Of a stretch of 64,000 bases of DNA, positions 27,117 through 34,704 are shown piece by piece (within the stretch, counting starts at the first letter, position 1; each line of letters opens with the position of its first letter). Where the stretch lies: positions 62,001 to 126,000 of the forward strand of contig NZ_AMZN01000033.1 in the NCBI RefSeq assembly GCF_000331535.1, in the 5' to 3' direction. The notes under the pieces were generated by a model, which was not told the origin of the DNA, searched no databases, and worked only from the letters and a program-made list of their open reading frames with translations. The translations under genes and the position numbers were made by a program. The DNA comes from Fulvivirga imtechensis AK7. Its GTDB lineage: Bacteria > Bacteroidota > Bacteroidia > Cytophagales > Cyclobacteriaceae.

Positions 27117-27957
27117 GGTTAATTTCCTTGTTTTCGTTTTCTTCGTTCAGTTCTGATTGATTGGCATTTGCTTTTCTCACCTTTCCCAAATGATTCAGGT
27201 AGTAAGTCATCTTTTGAATGGTGGTATCATCAGCTTTCAGGGCTTCGCTGATCTGCCCTAATAGCAGCACTATTTCCTGTAACTGGTCTTCTTCAAAAAG
27301 GCTCTGGAAGTATTCTGCAAATTCTATTAGCTCCTGCTGTTCTTCTGTCAGGCTTTGCGAGGATTCCGGCAAAGCCGCCATTTGGCCGCCCAGCTCGCCC
27401 AAAGTTTCAGCAAGTCCTTGAAGCTGCTTCGGGTATCGTTTGGCAAGTCCGCTCACTGCTCCGGGTATCAGGGCTTTGCCTAACTCAATGATCCCAAGCT
27501 TGCGCACCAGTTCAGCGATTTCTGAATCCTTTTCATCTACCTGGTCTTCGGCTCTTTTCAACTTACTTTCCAGCTTCTCTATTTGCCTGGTTTGCTGAGC
27601 GCTCTCCTTTTTCAGAGCTTCAAAGTCACGTTTCATCAGCTCCTCCTGCAGGAGTTGGGAAACATGGTTGTTTACCCCGCTCAGGGCTTCTTCCTGGTTC
27701 CTGCTTAACTCGCTGAGCTTCTCCCTGAGCCGTTCGTTCTCCAACTCCGCCCTTTGCAGCGCCAGCTTATCGGAGATGTTGTCAGTCTGGTGGTTATTAT
27801 CATAGCTCCGTGATACATGCATGGGTGTAGCTTCATTGAGCTTATACCGGAGGTACTGGCTTTCATTCTCCAAACCCAATAGCTCCATTTCCTCATACTG
27901 CTCATCGTTAAGCCTTACCGAACCGGGCTTTCTTTCTCTGTAAGTGTCCATAATCAT
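27103..27957 (-). CDS. coiled-coil protein with ribbon-helix-helix-like N-terminus
   Basis: A 284-residue protein. Residues about 8 to 45 (RKPGSVRLNDEQYEEMELLG) resemble the strand and two helices of a ribbon-helix-helix domain. Residues 65 to 150 form a long charged coiled coil (LQRAELENERLREKLSELSR). A helical region rich in Ala/Leu/Gly follows (150 to 200), then an acidic end. Phage scaffolding or packaging-related proteins often have this composition. No enzyme motif is seen. The translational start may be M3. Confidence 0.6.
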   Translation of the reverse strand: MIMDTYRERKPGSVRLNDEQYEEMELLGLENESQYLRYKLNEATPMHVSRSYDNNHQTDNISDKLALQRAELENERLREKLSELSRNQEEALSGVNNHVSQLLQEELMKRDFEALKKESAQQTRQIEKLESKLKRAEDQVDEKDSEIAELVRKLGIIELGKALIPGAVSGLAKRYPKQLQGLAETLGELGGQMAALPESSQSLTEEQQELIEFAEYFQSLFEEDQLQEIVLLLGQISEALKADDTTIQKMTYYLNHLGKVRKANANQSELNEENENKEINHEGI

Positions 27958-28265
27958 TCTTCCAGTGTTACTACTATCAATTTTACCTGGCTAATTGCCT
28001 GGCTTGTATTTTCGATCACTATCCAATCTCCATGTTCGTGCGCGTTTTCCTGAAGCAAAGGATTATCCGCATCAAACTCTCCGTAATCGCTGCTTATCTG
28101 AATCCCTTCCCCTGTTTCCACCACAAACCATATCTGGTTGTAGGCGGGGATCTCTTTCCTTTCTCCGGGTGACACATTAATATCCCGGTAGTCCAGCCGG
28201 TATTTGTCAAAGCCTCTTTCCTTTGCCCGTTGTGGTGCATAGCTGATTACAAACTGTTCAGTCAT
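27954..28265 (-). CDS. small beta-rich structural-type protein 1
   Basis: A 103-residue protein with alternating hydrophobic strands and no helix-rich part. It contains IWFVVETGEGIQISSDYGEF and ends QVKLIVVTLEE. The start and the upstream stop overlap by 4 bp. It belongs to a row of five such proteins at 27954-30067 and could be a spike, penton or minor capsid protein. No family recognised. Confidence 0.58.
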   Translation of the reverse strand: MTEQFVISYAPQRAKERGFDKYRLDYRDINVSPGERKEIPAYNQIWFVVETGEGIQISSDYGEFDADNPLLQENAHEHGDWIVIENTSQAISQVKLIVVTLEE

Positions 28266-28522
28266 AGCTTTTCAGGTTCGTATTCTGCCAATAGCCATAC
28301 CCTTATTTTGTAAGGTGTTTCCTCATTATCCAAATCCTTCACTGTTCCCCGGATCACACCGGTATCGTTGGCCACGTCTACCGGCATGAACTGCGGGGTT
28401 TCCAGGTGCTCGCCCACTGCTTTTTGCAGCTCGGAAAATTCACCGGACTTTATGCCTTCTGTAGGATTGCAGGCGTAAAAAAGGCTTCTGCCGTTGTATA
28501 GCTTTACTTCACACGTACTCAT
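28262..28522 (-). CDS. small beta-rich structural-type protein 2
   Basis: An 86-residue protein that begins MSTCEVKLYNGRSLFYACNP. A central helix (about 27 to 40) is followed by strands, and the C-terminus YKIRVWLLAEYEPEKL repeats the (Y/L)-x-I-x-V-x-L pattern seen in its neighbours. It overlaps both flanking genes by 4 bp. Function unknown; virion component by context. Confidence 0.55.
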   Translation of the reverse strand: MSTCEVKLYNGRSLFYACNPTEGIKSGEFSELQKAVGEHLETPQFMPVDVANDTGVIRGTVKDLDNEETPYKIRVWLLAEYEPEKL

Positions 28523-29031
28523 TCTTCTATCTCTACTGTTATGTGCATTTGTCCTGGTCCTTCCTCACTCACCCATATGTCATAGTCTTCTGTAAACCCG
28601 GTGTCAGGATCTGTAATGGGGACTGTCGCCCGCTTTCGAAATTCCGCCCCTCCCCATACAAAAAAGAAGTTCATGCTGACAGGCTGGGCGTAATACAGCC
28701 ACTGTCCTTTGTCAAGGGTATGGCGGAAGCTGAAAAAAGACCTGTTGAATGCTCCTGATCTAAGCCTGGTAATGAAGGCGCTGTTAAACAGGTTGGGCGC
28801 ATTTCCCGGACCGAAATACCAGACCGGATCTCCCTGCACTGCCGGCACCATTGTATCCATTGTTGTCATTACCCCGGTTATTCTCATGATACCTGGTGAA
28901 AGCTTTACCCGGAAGGTTTTTACCTGTCCTGACTTGTCTATAATGACTTCAACAGGTAAAAGCTTTCTTCTGATAAGGTACTTTTCATCTTCTCCGTTTA
29001 ACCCTTCACTCCTCCGGATCTCCCGCATCAT
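28519..29031 (-). CDS. beta-rich structural-type protein 3 (capsid candidate)
   Basis: A 170-residue protein. It is rich in beta strands with many aromatics (FNRSFFSFRHTLDKGQWLYY) and a Gly/Pro-rich loop region. C-terminal pattern: FTEDYDIWVSEE. Length and composition fit a single-jelly-roll capsid or decoration protein. Compared by eye with the 132-residue neighbour, both share a KGI/PGI strand, a central SR/TR-L-x-S-G segment and the Y-D-I-(H/W)-V ending. It overlaps both neighbours by 4 bp. The assignment is inferred. Confidence 0.6.
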   Translation of the reverse strand: MMREIRRSEGLNGEDEKYLIRRKLLPVEVIIDKSGQVKTFRVKLSPGIMRITGVMTTMDTMVPAVQGDPVWYFGPGNAPNLFNSAFITRLRSGAFNRSFFSFRHTLDKGQWLYYAQPVSMNFFFVWGGAEFRKRATVPITDPDTGFTEDYDIWVSEEGPGQMHITVEIEE

Positions 29032-29426
29032 GCCTTCTCATCTGTTATAAGTAATACATGAATATCATAGCCATTTTCAAAGGGCGCCCTTGGGTGATCA
29101 TTGTCCTGAAACCTGAGCTTGAAAGACAGGTCTCCGGGCTGTACGGCTTTAAATGGAAAGAAGCGTTTAAAAGGACTCACATTACCTGTTGAAAGGAGCG
29201 CCCGGCTTACAAAACCTTCGGAAATGATCTCTTCACCTCCGATCTCTATCTTTTGTGTGCCTCTTAGAAACAACTTTTCGTAATAGCTGCTCGAAAGCTG
29301 GATGCCTTTTACCAGTACTGTCCGTTTGGACAGCTCCCAATCCTTTGTGATAAGCTTACCCGCTTCTTCCACCCGAAAGGAGAAGAAGGGGTATCTCTCG
29401 ACCGTTTTTTGGTTATCCATTTCCAA
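29028..29426 (-). CDS. beta-rich structural-type protein 4
   Basis: A 132-residue protein, mostly strands (RTVLVKGIQLSSSYYEKLFL), with a segment SRALLSTGNVSPFKRFFPFK and the ending ENGYDIHVLLI. The ending resembles those of the neighbouring small proteins, which suggests a shared fold or ancestral duplication. It starts 5 bp after the 211-residue gene and overlaps the 170-residue gene by 4 bp. Start at M1 or M3. Confidence 0.58.
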   Translation of the reverse strand: MEMDNQKTVERYPFFSFRVEEAGKLITKDWELSKRTVLVKGIQLSSSYYEKLFLRGTQKIEIGGEEIISEGFVSRALLSTGNVSPFKRFFPFKAVQPGDLSFKLRFQDNDHPRAPFENGYDIHVLLITDEKA

Positions 29427-29431
29427 AATGA

Positions 29432-30067
29432 TTAAGCGGGTACGGTTGAGGTTCCGGCAAGCATCACCTTGATGAGGGTCTTTTCGGGCGCATCATCTCC
29501 TAATTCGATCATAAACTCGAATTCTTCATCGTCCCTGATGAACCTTGGGTTTTCCAGGTAGTAGGTACCCAGGTTGACGGTCAGGTCATTGTCTGTAACA
29601 AAGTCTGTCAGTGACCTTTCGTCCACAATGATCTTCTTGTTTGCCATGAAAGTGAAGTCACCGTTTTGAAGTCCGGCCACCTTTTTGATGGAATCAAAAT
29701 CAGCGGTAAGTTTCAGCTTCTTCCAGGCAAAGTCACTTTGTGGCAGATCCCCTGCAAACTCTGTAGCCAGGAGGATGATCCTGTTACAAAGGAACAGCCT
29801 GTCTTTGGGTAGCTTCGCCTGCGTAACATTGGTAATACCCCTTTCTTTCGCGTCCTGGGTTTCGAACATGTGGATCGTGGCCTTGTCCCCGCCATACTTG
29901 ATACTGTAGTATGCAGTATCGGCCAATTGTAGCCTCCCGTCTTTGATCTTTTCAGCTACACGTACCATTTCAGGGTCGTGTTTTTTACCTTCTTTGGCCA
30001 ACTGAACGTGCGCATTAACAATTTCTAAAAATTGCTCTCTGGATGATTTTCTCATTGCTCCTCTCAT
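29432..30067 (-). CDS. major structural protein candidate (211 residues)
   Basis: A 211-residue protein. A basic helical N-terminus (about 1 to 50, REQFLEIVNAHVQLAKEGKK) is followed by strands throughout (about 60 to 205), including FLCNRIILLATEF and FVTDNDLTVNLGTYYLENPR, and the ending TLIKVMLAGT. It is the largest of the beta-rich row and follows two membrane-type genes, which suits a major capsid protein. It is small for a double-jelly-roll protein and lacks the length of HK97-type capsids. Assignment by context only. Confidence 0.58.
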   Translation of the reverse strand: MRGAMRKSSREQFLEIVNAHVQLAKEGKKHDPEMVRVAEKIKDGRLQLADTAYYSIKYGGDKATIHMFETQDAKERGITNVTQAKLPKDRLFLCNRIILLATEFAGDLPQSDFAWKKLKLTADFDSIKKVAGLQNGDFTFMANKKIIVDERSLTDFVTDNDLTVNLGTYYLENPRFIRDDEEFEFMIELGDDAPEKTLIKVMLAGTSTVPA

Positions 30068-30114
30068 AGTTGTTGTTATTGGATGATTAAGTTTTTATGT
30101 ATGTTGTTATTGTT

Positions 30115-30133
30115 AGGGTTTTGACCGAACCCT
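30115..30133 (-). promoter_or_regulatory. short hairpin after the 192-residue gene
   Basis: Immediately after the stop at 30134 the sequence AGGGTT (30115-30120) pairs with AACCCT (30128-30133) around a 7-nt loop. There is no U-tract. It sits between the membrane-type gene and the presumed major structural gene and may affect expression balance. Confidence 0.3.
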
Positions 30134-30712
30134 CTATGCCGTGGCCGCCAGTGAAATGGCATCGAGGCCATTGATTTCCGCACTGTCCACACCATCAAAG
30201 CCCTCGATAAGTCCATTGGTATAGCTGCTTTCTTCGATAAGCTGGTCCGCATTTCCTTCTTCCAACTGGCGAATGATCTCATCTACTTCGGAGGTATCAA
30301 AGTCGCCCATCTCACCTCCCGCCAGGAGAATGCCGTCCTCGGCACCACTCAATTCCATATTTCTGGCCATTTCGGGTGAGACTTTGTGTAGCATGATCTT
30401 TCTGCCGAGCATTTTCAAGGTGTTGAACACTCTGTCTTTAGCTTCATTCACTTCATCTTTGAAGCCGTCAACGCTATCCCCACGTTTTTTTAAATTCGGG
30501 GCTATGCTGGTCATCATGGCTACTCCGCCTGTCATCGCCCAGGGCTTTTCATAATATGCACCGGCCAGAGTTGCGGCCAGTCCGGCAAGGAGGCTGGGCC
30601 AGGTGCCTAGTGCGCTTCCCACTACGACACCGCCCAAGCCACTGGCGATATTAAGGCCGGATGCTGTTAATACTTTTTTGGTATCCTTTTTTTTGGTTTT
30701 TGACTTTTCCAT
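30134..30712 (-). CDS. membrane-associated protein with Gly/Ala-rich anchor
   Basis: A 192-residue protein. A basic start (MEKSKTKKKDTKKVLTASG) is followed by a Gly/Ala/Val-rich hydrophobic region (about 17 to 75: LGGVVVGSALGTWPSLLAGL) that looks like membrane hairpins. The rest is acidic, with GDFDTSEVDEIIRQLEEGNA. Such proteins line the inner membrane of membrane-containing phages. It precedes the presumed structural gene. No family recognised. Confidence 0.6.
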   Translation of the reverse strand: MEKSKTKKKDTKKVLTASGLNIASGLGGVVVGSALGTWPSLLAGLAATLAGAYYEKPWAMTGGVAMMTSIAPNLKKRGDSVDGFKDEVNEAKDRVFNTLKMLGRKIMLHKVSPEMARNMELSGAEDGILLAGGEMGDFDTSEVDEIIRQLEEGNADQLIEESSYTNGLIEGFDGVDSAEINGLDAISLAATA

Positions 30713-30755
30713 TGTATTGATGTTTACTTGATCTTACTTACTGTTTACATTACTG

Positions 30756-32198
30756 TCAAAGCAGTACTTTTGGGGCTACCACCTTTTTTTTGACAGTCTT
30801 TTTCTTTCTGCTTTTGAACTTGCCGTTTTTACCTCTTGGTAATCCGGCCAATGCTTTTGCAGCCGGCTTTTTCTTTTTCGATTTCACCACCGCATAGGCT
30901 ACTCCACCACCGGCAAGCAGGATACCTGTGCCTATCAGGAGTATCTTGTTTTTTGATGCCCAGCTTTCTTTTTTTGCCACCTCTTTTGTCGTGCTTTGAC
31001 TATCGAGCATCTTTTGTGATGTTGCCGGTTTCGGGGCGGGTACAGGCGCTGGTTTTGGGGCCGGTTTTGGAGCCGGTGTTACTGTTCGCTCTGCTATCGT
31101 CTTGACAGTAGCAGGAAGGGCAGGCTTTGGCGTTGATAACGCTACGATCTTTGGGGGTGCCGGTAGCTGGTATGGTGTAACAGGACTGGAAGGCTTGGTA
31201 CTCACCAGGTTTTTAGCGGTACTCACCAGGCTCTTGCCGGTGTTCACTACATTGGTTACATCTTCTTTGGTCTTTTTCGCCTTATCAAAAACTCCGGTAA
31301 TCTTGTTGAGCACAGTGGCAACTGCCGCCACTGCACTACTCGCTGCGGCAAGGGCTGATCCTGTAGCCACTTCTCCAAGGCCTTCAACGCTCATTACTCC
31401 CTGCAAGAGGGCTTCTACTTCCTCATTGTCAGCTTCCGCAATAAATCTTTCAAATTCATCCACATATTCCCCTTCATCGGCCAGTCCCAAACCTGCCAAC
31501 TGAGAACCTGACGTAGGCACGGCCTTGTCACTATTCCCTTTACCGGAAAGTATGGTTTTACGAAGGTTTTCCTTCTTTCCCCCGGCAGTCTCGTACACTT
31601 TTTCAGCGCTGGAAATAGCTTTTTTAAGCTTCGAGAACTCACCCATGTTTACACCGCGTTTCCGGGCTTCGGCATCGGACAGGTAGCCAAACCGTAGCTT
31701 CTCAGCCACTTTCATAAAATTGACTTTCATGGCAAGCAAAAACCCATTTCGTAGCAATATGGTAGCGGGGTTCAAATAGCGATTGGTGAATTCTACTACT
31801 GGCTTTACTACCTTTTTTACAGTGAACTTTGCGGCATTCTTGACACCGGTACCTACCTTCTTGAGCACAGGATTTGCCTTTTTGGTCATGAACTTGGAGG
31901 CATTTTTCAGGCCTTTGCCTATTTTTTTCAGGAAACCAAGCTCTCCAAGACCGTCTATGGCATAGATGTTCTCATCTTCATCGGCATACATGATCACGTT
32001 GCCATTCTCATCGAGGATCTCATAAGCGATAACGGGGTCTTTTACATAGCCTAAACCGGAAAAGTCCAGTTCCTGGTAGTCATCATCGAGTTCCTCAAAG
32101 TCGATTTCTTCGCTGTCGTAGCCGTCCAGGTCAATGTCCTGAATGTCTACGTTGTCAAGCCCTGATATTGGTAATCCGTCTAATCTGTGTAATTCCAT
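30756..32198 (-). CDS. large membrane-associated protein with basic and Pro/Ala-rich regions
   Basis: A 480-residue protein. The acidic N-terminus (Asp/Glu-rich, about 10 to 70) is followed by amphipathic basic repeats (FLKKIGKGLKNASKFMTKK and VLKKVGTGVKNAAKFTVKK) that look membrane-seeking, an Ala-rich region (about 280 to 300), a Pro/Ala/Lys-rich linker (about 350 to 400) and a C-terminal transmembrane helix near 425 to 442 followed by a Lys-rich tail. The internal basic repeat is striking. It resembles membrane-interacting proteins of lipid-containing phages. Function is inferred from context. Confidence 0.65.
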   Translation of the reverse strand: MELHRLDGLPISGLDNVDIQDIDLDGYDSEEIDFEELDDDYQELDFSGLGYVKDPVIAYEILDENGNVIMYADEDENIYAIDGLGELGFLKKIGKGLKNASKFMTKKANPVLKKVGTGVKNAAKFTVKKVVKPVVEFTNRYLNPATILLRNGFLLAMKVNFMKVAEKLRFGYLSDAEARKRGVNMGEFSKLKKAISSAEKVYETAGGKKENLRKTILSGKGNSDKAVPTSGSQLAGLGLADEGEYVDEFERFIAEADNEEVEALLQGVMSVEGLGEVATGSALAAASSAVAAVATVLNKITGVFDKAKKTKEDVTNVVNTGKSLVSTAKNLVSTKPSSPVTPYQLPAPPKIVALSTPKPALPATVKTIAERTVTPAPKPAPKPAPVPAPKPATSQKMLDSQSTTKEVAKKESWASKNKILLIGTGILLAGGGVAYAVVKSKKKKPAAKALAGLPRGKNGKFKSRKKKTVKKKVVAPKVLL

Positions 32199-32209
32199 AT
32201 TCCTGTTGA

Positions 32210-33208
32210 TTAAGTAAGCATTTTGATTAACTGATAAGTCCCGATCCCCACGGCTCCGGCAATGAGTATCTTCTTCAAAACCCCGCCTTTTTTTACCGTT
32301 GTGTTAGGCCGTGACTGAATAAGCGTTGGGCTGGTCGTGTTTACCTGCGGTGTGTCCTCCGGCAGTATGCTCCGGCTGGTTGTCATAGTCTGGGGAGCGG
32401 AAGACGGCAACTGCTGCATTTCCTTTAGCGGGCTTGGGGTTTTAGGCACTACCTGCTTTGGTTGGTGGGGCTTATTTTGGCCTACCAGGATATTGATGTT
32501 TACTGCCGGGCTGATGGGTCTTATGCGGTATGCGGGGCGGTTCCTTTCTTTTGCTTTTTGGTGTTTCAGCTTTGCACCGATTACCTCCCTGAGCGCCAAT
32601 GAATCTACCCCACTGAAACCTGACGGAATGCCTTCTATTGTTCCGACAAGTACCCCGTCATTCATGGTGAAGTCCTTCTTTTCCAGGTAGGGCACTTCAT
32701 AGTCGAACCAATCGGTTACACAATCCATTGTGATATATTTTCCGTTACCTGTGGGCACAATAGGATAAATGTGCTGGTAACGAGGCAACAGCCAGGGATT
32801 GTTCTTGGCATATTTGGTGATCCTGACCTTATGACCAATATTCAAATTGGTCAGGATACTACAGATCATGACAGTCATGCAGTCGCAATCGCCAAGACGG
32901 TCTTTCCACATTCTTGACGGTCGTCTGACCTGCTCAACTCCCTTTTTATCAAGTTGATACTGAAAATGGTCGTAAACAAATTGCCAGACATTGCAGCAGG
33001 TCTCCCGAAGGGTTGAGGCTTTCAGGGTAGGGGCTACTTTTTCAGTGTCCTTTAAGGTAGTTGCCACCACCTCTTTAATGAGGTTGATCGTGTGGTGAAG
33101 CTTCGCCTTGCCTTCCGGCTGAACAACGGTGTCCACGCCACGGCTTTTAGGAAAAAGCCGGTCGTACTTGTAACCGGGTTTGATCTTTCTTTTTTTGAGG
33201 GCTTGCAT
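32210..33208 (-). CDS. transglutaminase-like (papain-fold) protein with C-terminal anchor
   Basis: A 332-residue protein. Residues about 65 to 170 match the transglutaminase-like core: GDCDCMTVMICSIL with C108 (C110 is also possible), H146 in RYQHIYPI and D162 in ITMDCVTDW, the Cys-His-Asp order. Such enzymes cleave or transfer amide bonds. Residues 240 to 300 are a Pro/Gln/Thr linker, and a hydrophobic helix (ILIAGAVGIGTYQLIKML) ends the protein. It could process capsid or membrane proteins or the host wall. It overlaps the upstream gene at position 33208. Confidence 0.72.
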   Translation of the reverse strand: MQALKKRKIKPGYKYDRLFPKSRGVDTVVQPEGKAKLHHTINLIKEVVATTLKDTEKVAPTLKASTLRETCCNVWQFVYDHFQYQLDKKGVEQVRRPSRMWKDRLGDCDCMTVMICSILTNLNIGHKVRITKYAKNNPWLLPRYQHIYPIVPTGNGKYITMDCVTDWFDYEVPYLEKKDFTMNDGVLVGTIEGIPSGFSGVDSLALREVIGAKLKHQKAKERNRPAYRIRPISPAVNINILVGQNKPHQPKQVVPKTPSPLKEMQQLPSSAPQTMTTSRSILPEDTPQVNTTSPTLIQSRPNTTVKKGGVLKKILIAGAVGIGTYQLIKMLT

Positions 33209-33666
33209 CAGAAAGTAAGGGTTGTGGTTTGCGTATCGGTATAGGGGATGCCGTTAACGGTGGTGGTCACCACCACATCAACATCAATGCTTGATTTGTC
33301 CTTGTTTCGGATGGCATCGACAACCGATAGGCCAAGTGTTTGCGTCAATGCAAGCCACCCGAAATTCATGTCGATTTCAAAAGTCGTTTGGCCGAACTGT
33401 GGAACGGTGATCTTTTCGTCTTCGAGTTGCGAAGTGCCCAGGCTTTTGCCACCGTAACTAATGGTCACCAGCGGTTTTTGCAAGGTGATGGTAAGCTTAT
33501 TGGGGTTTTTGATGGTCGCAAAGATTTTGACCGCCAGACCTGACAGGCTTACCTTATGCACTTTGGCGTTGACTTCCGTTTGTACTGTTTGTGATGCCCG
33601 GTTGAGCTTGAGCAGATAGCTAAATGCAAAAATTCCCGCACCCGCACCTATGATCCATTTCAGCAT
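33208..33666 (-). CDS. membrane-anchored LEA/WHy-like protein
   Basis: A 152-residue protein from the ATG at 33666 (MLKWIIGAGAGIFAFSYLLK); a longer frame to 33702 would place a charged tail before the membrane helix. After one transmembrane helix, the soluble part (about 35 to 150) has a WHy/LEA2-like pattern: VKIFATIKNPNKLTITLQKP, then VPQFGQTTFEID and TTTVNGIPYTDT. The NPN motif after a strand is typical. Its role in the element is unknown. It is the first gene of the leftward virion-like cluster. Confidence 0.65.
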   Translation of the reverse strand: MLKWIIGAGAGIFAFSYLLKLNRASQTVQTEVNAKVHKVSLSGLAVKIFATIKNPNKLTITLQKPLVTISYGGKSLGTSQLEDEKITVPQFGQTTFEIDMNFGWLALTQTLGLSVVDAIRNKDKSSIDVDVVVTTTVNGIPYTDTQTTTLTF

Positions 33667-33686
33667 AATACCTGGTGTTTTTTCTC

Positions 33687-33717
33687 CAAATATTAGCCTC
33701 AAAAAGAGGGGATCAAA
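33687..33717 (-). promoter_or_regulatory. possible promoter of the virion-like cluster
   Basis: On the minus strand a TTTG (33717-33714) lies 18 nt upstream of TAATATTTG (33695-33687), an imperfect version of the Bacteroidota -33 and -7 boxes. The leader to the ATG at 33666 would be about 15 nt. The match is imperfect, so support is weak. Confidence 0.3.
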
Positions 33718-33871
33718 GCACCCTTGGCAAGTGCTGGAAAGGGATGGTGTTTATTGTAAACAGAAGTTTTTTTATGGCCTTAAATCTTACCCAAAGGCAC
33801 TTTTTGTTACTTTTTGGCTCTTGTGTAGATTCTCATAGATCGTTCTGAACTATTGGACTTATATTAGGGGT

Positions 33872-34039
33872 ATGGAATGTTTAAGGTTCAAAAGCAAGGC
33901 AGAATTAGCAAGGGACTTCGGGATAAGCAGAGAAACTTTGAGATTAAAGTTAAAGCAGATTGAAGGGCTGGATACCGGTAGGAGACAGTTACTTTATCCG
34001 TGGGAGTTGATGGTGATTTATAGGGAGTTTGGTGGATAA
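33872..34039 (+). CDS. very small helix-turn-helix protein (55 residues)
   Basis: A 55-codon frame from ATG at 33872 to TAA at 34037-34039. KAELARDFGISRETLRLKLK is a clear helix-turn-helix, with A-G-S spacing typical of small phage and plasmid regulators. It is divergent from the virion-like cluster and 23 bp upstream of the 205-residue membrane protein. It may switch the virion promoter. The short length lowers certainty slightly. Confidence 0.55.
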   Translation: MECLRFKSKAELARDFGISRETLRLKLKQIEGLDTGRRQLLYPWELMVIYREFGG

Positions 34040-34062
34040 GTCTGGATAATTTAAATTGCTAT

Positions 34063-34680
34063 ATGAAGTGGATAAAAAGCCTTCTTTCAAAACTTAGAAA
34101 AAAATGTTTTGAACACTTGGTTGAACTGGAAGTTTCCAAAAGGGTCAAAGAGGCTTTAAAGAAATGTACTGATAAACAACCAATTTATACTGATTTAATT
34201 AATGAAAGGAATCACATTGAAAACTTACTGAATAGCCGATTCAATTTTTTTATCGTTTTGTTTGGATCAATGGTAGCAGCAATCCTTGTAGTAAAAAACA
34301 TCCAACAGCTTCGGTTGGTATTGCTTTCAGGTGCAATAATTCTAGTCTCACTTACTCTTGTTATAATGAGAGCACAGAAAAAGCTCTCTATTCATTTGAA
34401 AAGAATTCGAGATGAGCATAAATGTTCCGCTGAAGCAATTGCACATGGTGAAGCCAATACCAAGGGTTGCTATCTTACCAGACGTAGTGTAAACTGGATA
34501 ATAGGTTATCTTCTACCTCTTATGATAGCTATAACTACTTTTCTAACTATGATTACATCATTTTGTCGCCCAGAAATGTTGAAGTTTTTTTGGGACCAGG
34601 ACACTTCTGAAACATCTACAAAGAATGTCAATTATCATGAAAACCATTTTCACGAAATAAAATGTGACGTAACTAATTAA
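34063..34680 (+). CDS. membrane protein of the cargo region
   Basis: A 205-residue protein. A charged helical N-terminus (about 1 to 55) precedes two hydrophobic helices near 60 to 77 and 83 to 100. A basic linker, then a third helix near 143 to 165 (WIIGYLLPLMIAITTFLTMI) and a polar tail follow. Hydrophobic pairs with helical linkers occur in small effector membrane proteins of defence loci, but I cannot assign a family. The DNA is more AT-rich than the virion-like cluster. It is flanked by divergent small genes. Confidence 0.6.
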   Translation: MKWIKSLLSKLRKKCFEHLVELEVSKRVKEALKKCTDKQPIYTDLINERNHIENLLNSRFNFFIVLFGSMVAAILVVKNIQQLRLVLLSGAIILVSLTLVIMRAQKKLSIHLKRIRDEHKCSAEAIAHGEANTKGCYLTRRSVNWIIGYLLPLMIAITTFLTMITSFCRPEMLKFFWDQDTSETSTKNVNYHENHFHEIKCDVTN

Positions 34681-34704
34681 TTAGTTACTACTAAAAGAGA
34701 TCAA

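Noticed and set aside
23465-33702. Contractile injection or tailed-phage module
   Set aside because: No sheath, baseplate, tube, tape-measure or terminase pattern is visible in any protein.
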